This document shows, piece after piece, positions 7,006 through 11,795 of a DNA stretch of 11,795 bases. The stretch is from an uncultured Acidobacteriota bacterium. Its GTDB lineage: Bacteria; Acidobacteriota; Terriglobia; Terriglobales; CAINCZ01. Every line of letters begins with the position of its first letter. Positions within the stretch are counted from its first letter, which is position 1. The notes beneath the pieces were generated by a model. It did no database searches, was not told the DNA's origin, and saw only the letters and a list, made by a program, of their open reading frames with translations. The position numbers and the translations under genes were made by a program. The stretch covers positions 1-11,795 of the forward strand of contig CAINCZ010000034.1 in NCBI GenBank assembly GCA_903847195.1, given 5' to 3'.

Positions 7006-8415
7006 ATGATGGCGGAAATCAAGTTCGGCACTTCAGGCTGGCGGGCGGTCATTGCTGAGGATTTTACCCTTGCCAACGTGCGGCGGGCACTCACCGGCAT
7101 CTCCCGTTACGTGCAGACGCAGAAGCCCGCGGGTGCCCAATTGCTGGTTGGGCGCGACCCGCGCTTCCTGGGCGAGACGCTGGTTCAAATCGCTGCCGAG
7201 GTCTTTGGCGCGCACGGCATCACGCCGCTGGTGATCCCCGAGCCTGCACCGACCCCGGCCATTGCATTTGAGGTGATCCGCTCGGCCGCTGACGGGTCCG
7301 TCAACTTTACCGCCTCACACAATCCGGCCCTGTACAACGGCATCAAGTTCTCATCCCATGATGGGGCTCCGGCGCTGCCGCACGTCACCCAGCAGATCGA
7401 AGCCGAAATATTGCGTGCTGATGCCGACGGATTGACGGCCCGCTTTGCCGCTGTGCCTGCCGTTGCGCAAACCGTCGAGGTTCGTGGACCCTACTCTGCC
7501 GGTCTGCGCGAGATCGTGGATTTCAACGTGATACGCAAGGCCGGGCTCAAGGTCGCCGTCGATCCGTTCTGGGGCGCCGCCCGTGGCTATACCGATGCGC
7601 TGCTGAGCGAGGCTGGAATCTCCTGCGTTACCGTCCACGACACCCGGGACGTCCTTTTCGGTGGGCACTCTCCTGAACCTGACGATCACCTGCTCGGCGA
7701 CCTGCGAGAGGCAATGCGCTCCACGGGAGCCAGCATTGGTATCGCCACCGATGGGGATGCCGACCGCTTCGGCATCGTGGACGCCGACGGGACGTTTATC
7801 CAGCCGAATTACGTGATTGCGCTGCTGTTTGACTATCTGGTTGAAACCCGGGGATGGCGCAATGGCGTGGCCAAGTCCGTGGCAACCACGAACATGATCA
7901 ACGCACTGGCCAAGCACCACGGCGTCGAGTTGTACGAGACTCCGGTCGGCTTCAAATACATCGGAGAACTAATTGAGCAGGACAAAATCGCCATCGGGGG
8001 AGAGGAGAGCGCCGGTCTTTCCATCCGCTACCACGTACCGGAAAAGGACGGCATCCTCGCGGGATTGCTCTGCTGCGAGATGGTGGCGCGCCGCGGCCAG
8101 CCAATCGGCGCCCAACTTAAAAATTTATTTGGCAAGGTTGGTTCCTTTTACCCCCAGCGGGAGAACTTCCGCTTGACCGCCGAAGTCAAACAGAAGTTTA
8201 CTCAGAAGTTACAAAGCGAACCGCGTGAGTTGTTTGGGCGCAAGATCGCAGCAGTGAACCGGGCGGATGGACTGAAGCTGATTTTCGCAGATGACTCGTG
8301 GGTCTGCTATCGGCTGAGCGGCACCGAACCAGTGGTTCGCCTCTATAGTGAGGCGCGCAGCCAGGACGAGTTGAAAAAGTTGAGCGGAGCAGCCAGGGAA
8401 TGGATCTTCGAGTAG
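7006..8415 (+). CDS. Phosphoglucomutase/phosphomannomutase family protein (alpha-D-phosphohexomutase)
   Basis: This is a cytoplasmic enzyme of 469 residues, full length for the family. It interconverts hexose 1- and 6-phosphates through a phosphoserine, feeding glycogen, trehalose, nucleotide-sugar and envelope polysaccharide synthesis. All four active-site elements are visible: the phosphoserine loop TASHNP (102-107, Ser104), the Mg-binding loop DGDADRFG (249-256), the sugar-specificity loop GEESAG (332-337) and the phosphate-binding loop RLSGTEP (436-442). FGTSGWRA (7-14) is the usual N-terminal motif. The EES specificity loop suggests glucose phosphate or dual glucose/mannose use, but specificity is not settled by sequence. 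Two adjacent ATGs (7006, 7009) are possible starts; GAGG at 6994-6997 suits the first slightly better. The 3' end overlaps the ftsB-like start by 16 bases, so the two are likely co-transcribed. Confidence 0.94.
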   Translation: MMAEIKFGTSGWRAVIAEDFTLANVRRALTGISRYVQTQKPAGAQLLVGRDPRFLGETLVQIAAEVFGAHGITPLVIPEPAPTPAIAFEVIRSAADGSVNFTASHNPALYNGIKFSSHDGAPALPHVTQQIEAEILRADADGLTARFAAVPAVAQTVEVRGPYSAGLREIVDFNVIRKAGLKVAVDPFWGAARGYTDALLSEAGISCVTVHDTRDVLFGGHSPEPDDHLLGDLREAMRSTGASIGIATDGDADRFGIVDADGTFIQPNYVIALLFDYLVETRGWRNGVAKSVATTNMINALAKHHGVELYETPVGFKYIGELIEQDKIAIGGEESAGLSIRYHVPEKDGILAGLLCCEMVARRGQPIGAQLKNLFGKVGSFYPQRENFRLTAEVKQKFTQKLQSEPRELFGRKIAAVNRADGLKLIFADDSWVCYRLSGTEPVVRLYSEARSQDELKKLSGAAREWIFE

Positions 8416-8792
8416 ACGAAAACGGCATCGGCATAATCGCCCGCGCGAGCGAATGGCTCGTTAGCTGGCGCCGCCGTTTGGCTACGCTGGCCGTGCTGCT
8501 GCTGGTGATTCCGCTCGGAATTCATGCCATCTACGGTTCCAACGGCTGGATCTCTTACGGGAAGAAGAAGGCAGAGTACCGGCAACTCCAGCAGGAGCTG
8601 CGCGAGTTGCAGGCGCACAACGAATCCCTCGAACGCCGCGTTCAGGCATTGCGTGAGGCCGATCCCCGGGTTATCGAGCGCGAGGCCCGCGAACAGCTGC
8701 GCTACGCCAAGCCGGGCGAAGTCGTCCTGGTAATGCCCGAGGAACGGCAGCGGCAGGATCCTGGCATGGCCCGCAGCAACGAAAAGCCGTAA
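8400..8792 (+). CDS. Septum formation initiator, FtsB/DivIC-like
   Basis: This is a 130-residue single-pass membrane protein: a cytoplasmic N-terminus (1-26) ending in RRR, a transmembrane helix (about 27-46) and a periplasmic coiled coil (about 54-88, GKKKAEYRQLQQELREL then NESLERRVQAL). The family tail follows, DPRVIEREAREQLRYAKPGE then VVLVMPE (88-114). That order and the RYAKPGE motif are characteristic of FtsB/DivIC, which scaffolds FtsL and FtsQ and activates septal peptidoglycan synthesis. The ATG at 8400 lies inside the mutase gene's last codons, with GGAG at 8386-8389, and no other in-frame ATG precedes the membrane helix. Coupling to the mutase is inferred from the 16-base overlap. 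The polar tail after residue 114 is not conserved in the family. Confidence 0.88.
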   Translation: MDLRVDENGIGIIARASEWLVSWRRRLATLAVLLLVIPLGIHAIYGSNGWISYGKKKAEYRQLQQELRELQAHNESLERRVQALREADPRVIEREAREQLRYAKPGEVVLVMPEERQRQDPGMARSNEKP

Positions 8793-8887
8793 TTGCGTCC
8801 GCCGCAGGATTCGTCCATCCCCAGCACGATCCCTTCCCATCTTCGGTTTCACGTCCAGCGGACAGGGCGGTGAATCTCGGTATTGCC

Positions 8888-8916
8888 TTGACTTTCCTCA
8901 GCACTTACCCCTAAAT
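8888..8916 (+). promoter_or_regulatory. possible promoter upstream of the cysteine-rich repeat gene
   Basis: TTGACT (8888-8893) is a five-of-six match to the -35 consensus. CTAAAT (8911-8916) follows after 17 bases and is a weak -10. The leader would be about 160 bases and contains short inverted repeats (CTCGC/GCGAG at 9033-9044 and CGCT/AGCG at 9051-9060) and an imperfect stem around 8950-8972. I match this 291-base gap (8793-9083) to no known riboswitch and see no further gene in it. Confidence 0.35.
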
Positions 8917-9073
8917 GGTGCCGTTCCGCTTGCCCCGCTGGTAAACCGTGCAGAGTCCGCCCAAGGACCTTGCGAGGCTGCTCCGCCAGCGATGAGAGTT
9001 GTTAGGCTCCGGGCCGAACCTCATGGCTGCTTCTCGCTTGCGAGTAAGAACGCTCTAGCGAACTGCCACTAAC

Positions 9074-9078
9074 GGAGG
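9074..9078 (+). promoter_or_regulatory. Ribosome binding site fixing a GTG start
   Basis: GGAGG lies five bases before the GTG at 9084. It supports this non-ATG start, which begins exactly at the signal peptide of the cysteine-rich protein. Confidence 0.8.
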
Positions 9079-9083
9079 TTTGC

Positions 9084-10238
9084 GTGAAGAACCGAATCGT
9101 GATCTCCACCGCTGTATTTTTACTGCTAATTACCTGTTGGGCGGGCACGGCGTATGCGCAGAGCATTTGCGGCGCTCAGACCTGCCGTTCGACTGAAACA
9201 TGCCTGGGCAACCGCTGCCTGCCCCGCGGATCGAGCCTGTGCGGTGCCGCCACCTGCAATCCGCTGCAGGAATGTCTGCGGAATCAATGTGTACCGCGCA
9301 AGAGTTCTGTCTGTGGCGCGTCGTTCTGTAACCCCACGCAGGAGTGCCTGAACAGCCGCTGTTATCCCCGGGGAACCAAGCTCTGCGGGGCGGTCGCCTG
9401 CAACCCAACGCAGCAGTGCCTGGGTGCGCCGGTGCGTCCGCAGTGTGTACCTAAAGGGTCGAAGCTGTGCGGTGCCGCAGTGTGCAATCCCACGCAGGAT
9501 TGTATAGGTGCGCCGGTGCGCCCGCAGTGCGTGCCGAAGGGGTCGAAGCTGTGTGGCTCTGCTGTCTGCAGCCCGACGCAGGACTGCCTGAACAACCGCT
9601 GCCTTCCCAAGGGGTCGAAGCTGTGCGGCTCCGCGGTTTGCAACACTACGCAGGACTGCCTGAACAATCACTGCTATCCCAAGGGAACGAAGCTGTGCGG
9701 AGCGGCCGTCTGCAACTCGACGCAGGAGTGCCTGGGCGCGCCGGTACGCCCGCAATGCGTACCGAAGGGGTCGAAGCTGTGCGGCTCCGCGGTATGCAAC
9801 GCTACGCAGGACTGCCTGAACAACCGCTGCCTTCCCAAGGGGTCGAAGTTGTGCGGAGCGGCCGTTTGCAATGCCACGCAGGATTGCGTGGGAGCGCCGG
9901 TGCGTCCGCAGTGCGTCCCGAAGGGGGCTAAGCTGTGCGGCTCCGCGGTCTGCAGCCCGACGCAGGACTGCCTGAACAACCGCTGCCTTCCCAAGGGGAC
10001 GAAGCTGTGCGGAGCGGCCGTCTGCAATCCCCCGCAGGAATGCATCGGTGCGCCCGTACGGCCAACTTGCGCTCCGAAGGGCTCCGCCATATGCGGGGCT
10101 GCTGTCTGCAACCCGACCCAGACGTGCCTGGGCGGTGCCGTGCGGCCCACCTGTGCTCCCCGGGGTTCGGCAATTTGTGGTGCGGCCATCTGCAACCCGA
10201 ACCAACGCTGCATGAACAGCCGCTGCCTCGCGAAGTAG
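9084..10238 (+). CDS. Exported protein of 14 tandem four-cysteine repeats, unrecognised family
   Basis: This is a 384-residue protein. Residues 1-25 are a Sec signal peptide (KNR, hydrophobic core, cleavage after AYA). The only signal-peptide cysteine (Cys18) is not in a lipobox. The mature chain from Cys29 to the end consists wholly of 14 modules with pattern C-x4-C-x5-C-x4-C or C-x4-C-x5-C-x8-C, joined by seven-residue linkers such as LPKGSKL: 56 cysteines, all in register. Short modules (24 residues, CLNNRC type) are numbers 1, 2, 3, 6, 7, 9 and 11, plus the truncated 14; long modules (28 residues, GAPVRPQ insert) are 4, 5, 8, 10, 12 and 13. The linkers make the chain basic. There is no membrane anchor, catalytic motif or known domain after the signal. 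A disulfide-stabilised secreted or periplasmic rod or binding protein is inferred. It resembles small disulfide-rich domains only in general style; I assign no function. Confidence 0.88.
   Translation: MKNRIVISTAVFLLLITCWAGTAYAQSICGAQTCRSTETCLGNRCLPRGSSLCGAATCNPLQECLRNQCVPRKSSVCGASFCNPTQECLNSRCYPRGTKLCGAVACNPTQQCLGAPVRPQCVPKGSKLCGAAVCNPTQDCIGAPVRPQCVPKGSKLCGSAVCSPTQDCLNNRCLPKGSKLCGSAVCNTTQDCLNNHCYPKGTKLCGAAVCNSTQECLGAPVRPQCVPKGSKLCGSAVCNATQDCLNNRCLPKGSKLCGAAVCNATQDCVGAPVRPQCVPKGAKLCGSAVCSPTQDCLNNRCLPKGTKLCGAAVCNPPQECIGAPVRPTCAPKGSAICGAAVCNPTQTCLGGAVRPTCAPRGSAICGAAICNPNQRCMNSRCLAK
9168..10235 (+). repeat. Coding tandem repeat, 72-bp and 84-bp units (14 copies)
   Basis: Unit starts are 9168, 9240, 9312, 9384 (long), 9468 (long), 9552, 9624, 9696 (long), 9780, 9852 (long), 9936, 10008 (long), 10092 (long) and 10176 (60 bases, final). 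All units stay in frame. Similarity holds at DNA level: short units at 9552, 9780 and 9936 share an identical stretch of about 30 bases around the CLNNRC codons. The first three units and the last two are the most diverged, as expected if the array grew internally. From 9696 to 10091 long and short units alternate strictly. Confidence 0.9.
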
Positions 10239-10250
10239 CGACGAGGCAGC
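10222..10250 (+). terminator. Hairpin spanning the stop codon of the cysteine-rich gene
   Basis: GCTGCCTCG (10222-10230) and CGAGGCAGC (10242-10250) form a perfect 9-bp stem whose 11-base loop holds the TAG stop. A second small hairpin follows (CAGCAG/CTGCTG, 10250-10266). There is no T run, so the role (termination, mRNA 3' protection) is uncertain. Confidence 0.4.
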
Positions 10251-10277
10251 AGCAGGCAGGCTGCTGAAATCCATCCG

Positions 10278-10305
10278 GCGCCCGGTCGCCGACCAGGCCG
10301 GGTGC
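10278..10305 (+). terminator. Possible terminator stem-loop before the DUF2520 gene
   Basis: Bases 10278-10285 (GCGCCCGG) pair with 10298-10305 in an 8-bp stem with one G-U pair and a 12-base loop. No T run follows, so it may be a Rho-type or non-functional structure. Confidence 0.35.
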
Positions 10306-10321
10306 GCTGCGACCTGCGATT

Positions 10322-10330
10322 TGCTATGCT
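10322..10330 (+). promoter_or_regulatory. possible extended -10 directly before the DUF2520 gene
   Basis: TGCTATGCT (TGC plus TATGCT) ends eight bases before the GTG at 10339. If it is a real -10, transcription would start at or within a base or two of the start codon, giving a leaderless mRNA. There is no GGAGG-like site before this gene. No credible -35 is seen. Confidence 0.35.
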
Positions 10331-10338
10331 TCGCGGCA

Positions 10339-11211
10339 GTGAAGAAAAAACCGTCGATATCATTCATCGGGTGCGGAAGCCTGGTTTTGGCATTGGCTCC
10401 GCAACTGCACCGTGCTGGCTACAGTATCGAGGAGATAGTGGTGCGCCAGTCCTCGCGTCGGCGTGCCGCCGCGCTGGCCCGCCGCCTCGGTGCCACGGTC
10501 GTCAGCTTTGAACGGGCTGCGCTCACCGCCAAGGTCACATGGCTAAGCGTGAGCGATGCCGCCATCGGCGACTGTGCCGGCCTGCTCGCTGTCCGGCGCA
10601 AGAGTTGGAAGGGATGTGTAGTCCTGCATTCGAGTGGCGCCTTGAGCAGTGACGCCCTGTCGCAGTTGTCCGCACGCGGAGCCAGTGTGGCCTCGCTGCA
10701 TCCGATGATGACGTTCGTGCGGCGCAGCGTGCCGCTGCTGGCAGGCGTCGGCTTTGCTGCGGAGGGAATGCCGGTGGCGCTGGGGGTCACCCGCAAGTTC
10801 GTCCGCGATCTCGGCGGGCGCTGGTTTGCCATCTCGCGAGCTGCCAAGCCGCTCTATCACGCATGGGGAGCCTTCGCCTCGCCGCTGCTGATCATGGAGT
10901 TGGCGCAGGCGGAAGCCGTCGCGCGGGCTGCTGGAATTGGCCGTCGTCAGGCGCGCCAGATCATGGAACCGATCGTGCGCCGCACCATCGACAATTACTT
11001 CGCTCACGGCGCCGCGGCTGCGTTCAGCGGACCTCTGGTGCGCGGGGACGTAGCCACCATCGCGAAACACCTCGCGCAATTGAAGCGAGTTCCCGCTGCG
11101 CGCGAGGTCTATCGAGCACTCGCACGTAGCGCCCTGTCCGCCTTGCCCGTGGGGCGCAAACATGCCATGGCAGGAATATTAATCGCTATCGGACGTGGTT
11201 TGCGGGGCTGA
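10339..11211 (+). CDS. Rossmann-like and DUF2520 domain protein (NAD(P)-dependent, P5C-reductase-like)
   Basis: With the GTG at 10339 the protein has 290 residues. The N-terminal half is a dinucleotide-binding Rossmann fold starting at SISFIGCGSLVLAL (6-19), a GxGxx-type loop in which the third glycine is replaced, and running to about residue 110. The motif VVLHSSGALSSDAL (about 97-110) and SLHPMMTF (about 122-129) lead into the helical DUF2520 domain, recognisable by KPLYHAWGAFAS (about 172-183) and GPLVRGDVATIAKHL (about 235-249). Relatives are annotated as DUF2520 or oxidoreductase-like proteins near pyrroline-5-carboxylate and 6-phosphogluconate dehydrogenases; the substrate is not established. 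The frame is open from a TTG at 10321, but GTG followed by KKKPSISFIG is more natural. No ribosome site is visible at either start. Its stop overlaps the tRNA-Ala -35 box. Confidence 0.85.
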   Translation: MKKKPSISFIGCGSLVLALAPQLHRAGYSIEEIVVRQSSRRRAAALARRLGATVVSFERAALTAKVTWLSVSDAAIGDCAGLLAVRRKSWKGCVVLHSSGALSSDALSQLSARGASVASLHPMMTFVRRSVPLLAGVGFAAEGMPVALGVTRKFVRDLGGRWFAISRAAKPLYHAWGAFASPLLIMELAQAEAVARAAGIGRRQARQIMEPIVRRTIDNYFAHGAAAAFSGPLVRGDVATIAKHLAQLKRVPAAREVYRALARSALSALPVGRKHAMAGILIAIGRGLRG

Positions 11212-11236
11212 CAGCAGGCCGCGCTGCTGCTACAAT
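11208..11236 (+). promoter_or_regulatory. Promoter of tRNA-Ala
   Basis: CTGACA (11208-11213), a 17-base spacer, then TGC-TACAAT (-10 at 11231-11236) makes a near-consensus extended sigma-70 promoter. The predicted start is about six bases before the mature tRNA. The -35 overlaps the TGA stop of the preceding gene. Confidence 0.75.
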
Positions 11237-11248
11237 TATTTTACGTTT

Positions 11249-11324
11249 GGGGCTATAGCTCAGCTGGGAGAGCGCATCGTTCGCAACGATGAGGTCGTCG
11301 GTTCGATCCCGACTAGCTCCACCA
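11249..11324 (+). tRNA. tRNA-Ala (anticodon CGC), complete with encoded CCA
   Basis: This 76-base cloverleaf has acceptor GGGGCTA/TAGCTCC with the alanine identity pair G3-U70, D-arm GCTC/GAGC, anticodon stem CATCG/CGATG with loop TTCGCAA (anticodon CGC, decoding GCG), variable loop AGGTC, T-arm GTCGG/CCGAC with loop TTCGATC, discriminator A and an encoded CCA. A promoter and a terminator flank it. A tyrosine recombinase gene converges on its 3' end, so it is the likely integration site of the element to the right; the tRNA itself is intact. Confidence 0.97.
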
Positions 11325-11795
11325 TCTTTTCAATGACTTGCGGCGGCTCAAATCTGTGGCCGCCGCTTTTTGTGGCGTGGTTTGTGTCGTAACCCCCGGT
11401 TTCACCCCCCATGAGCCTTCCTGTGGAGAGTCCGTCCAGGGCGGTGCGCTTTGCCTCAAGCCGCACGTGGCTGTAATGCGCCAGCATTTTTGCCGACACG
11501 TGCCCGGCAATGCTCATCACCGTGGAATCGCTTGCCTGAGACTCCGCTAGCTCGGTAATCGCATGGTGGCGCAAATCGTGGAACCTCAGCCCCGCCGTGG
11601 TGCTCTTGACCTTGCTGAGGTCGGCTTTGCATTCGTCGTTCCGGCAAACATCGCTTGGGCTCTGTTGCTTGCCGCACGCGGGGCAGTGAATCGCTCTTGT
11701 CAGGTTGCGCCAAGCCGTGCGCCATCCTTTCTGCGGTTTGGCCGGGTCAATATGGCCGTGCTCACAGGCAAAGAAAACGAAGTGGTCTAGCGTGA
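11260..11795 (-). CDS. Tyrosine recombinase (integrase), C-terminal part; 5' end beyond window
   Basis: The frame is open from the right edge to TGA at 11260-11262 (about 177 residues visible). In order it shows FFACEHGHIDPAKP and W-R-TAWRNL (about 11700-11780), a cysteine segment C-x2-C-x9-C-x4-C (11629-11685, zinc-ribbon-like), and the catalytic HDLRHH (H 11578-11580, R 11569-11571). AGH follows (H 11500-11502) and HYSHV with the nucleophile Tyr at 11473-11475: the HxxR...H...Y set of the family. The first catalytic arginine must lie outside the window. It catalyses site-specific strand exchange between attP and attB. The last 21 codons are antisense to tRNA-Ala, and the stretch before them crosses the tRNA terminator, so the true protein end depends on the integration junction. 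Context: first gene of an element integrated at the tRNA 3' end. Confidence 0.88.
   Translation of the reverse strand, partial: TLDHFVFFACEHGHIDPAKPQKGWRTAWRNLTRAIHCPACGKQQSPSDVCRNDECKADLSKVKSTTAGLRFHDLRHHAITELAESQASDSTVMSIAGHVSAKMLAHYSHVRLEAKRTALDGLSTGRLMGGETGGYDTNHATKSGGHRFEPPQVIEKMVELVGIEPTTSSLRTMRSPS
11325..11795. mobile_element. Left end of a probable integrated element at tRNA-Ala
   Basis: An integrase gene lies directly next to, and pointing toward, the 3' end of an intact tRNA gene, the standard layout of tRNA-targeted islands and prophages. The element boundary is placed approximately at the tRNA 3' end; the exact crossover and the second attachment copy are not visible, as the body continues past the right edge. 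No phage structural or cargo gene is seen inside the window. Confidence 0.55.
11340..11371 (+). terminator. Rho-independent terminator of tRNA-Ala
   Basis: GCGGCGGC (11340-11347) pairs with GCCGCCGC (11359-11366) in a perfect 8-bp stem with an 11-base loop and TTTTT after it (11367-11371), 15 bases after the tRNA. It lies inside the antisense integrase reading frame. Confidence 0.88.

Noticed and set aside
6891..7100. N-terminal extension of the cutA frame
   Set aside because: It overlaps the divergent mutase gene and its promoter region and lacks CutA-like sequence; MDAKKIV is the normal CutA beginning.
9135..9137. Cys18 of the cysteine-rich protein as a lipoprotein cysteine
   Set aside because: The preceding residues (LLIT) do not fit a lipobox, which needs a small residue at -1; cleavage after AYA at residue 25 fits better.
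9168..10235. Regular repeats considered as a CRISPR array
   Set aside because: Units are contiguous, codon-phased and protein-coding, with no spacers between identical repeats.
9126..10367. 413-codon open frame on the minus strand
   Set aside because: It mirrors the cysteine-repeat array: the regular unit length keeps the antisense frame open. The plus strand has the ribosome site, signal peptide and cysteine pattern.
11195..11392. Plus-strand 65-codon frame across the tRNA
   Set aside because: It is made of the tRNA gene and its terminator; no start signal or coding character.

Overview
This GC-rich window carries ordinary bacterial housekeeping and envelope genes, plus one unusual gene and the edge of an integrated element. 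The overall style suggests a Gram-negative, double-membraned bacterium: a periplasmic-adaptor ABC exporter, Sec-exported proteins and GTG starts with GGAGG ribosome sites. The terminal integrase resembles tyrosine recombinases I associate with Acidobacteriota, so that phylum is my best guess. This is inference from protein style; no marker gene is present.

Left part (1-1935). The 5' half of a tRNA-Leu(UAA) gene runs off the left edge on the minus strand. It is followed on the plus strand by an exported BMP/PnrA-type solute-binding protein that has no transporter next to it, a strong terminator, and a small exported single-Cache-type protein.

Middle left (2065-6317, minus strand). A compact four-gene operon reads adaptor, ATPase, permease A, permease B. 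It encodes a MacAB/LolCDE-superfamily exporter. Gaps and overlaps of 1-4 bases imply translational coupling, and both permeases start at GTG. The two different permeases imply a LolC/LolE-like heterodimer rather than a MacB homodimer.

Middle (6564-8792). cutA (minus) is divergent from a phosphohexomutase gene (plus). The mutase overlaps the start of an ftsB/divIC-type cell-division gene by 16 bases.

Right part (9084-11795). A GTG-started gene encodes an exported protein made almost wholly of 14 tandem four-cysteine modules of two lengths, 24 and 28 residues. I recognise no family for it, and it is the most novel item here. Next come a Rossmann/DUF2520 gene and a tRNA-Ala(CGC) gene with a near-ideal promoter. 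Converging on that tRNA is the C-terminal half of a tyrosine recombinase carrying an inserted zinc-ribbon-like CxxC/CxxxxC segment. Its reading frame runs through the tRNA terminator and into the antisense of the tRNA. This is the expected layout of an element integrated at the tRNA 3' end, with its body beyond the right edge.

There is no gene-free stretch longer than 300 bases. The largest gap (8793-9083) holds a possible promoter and small inverted repeats upstream of the cysteine-rich gene.
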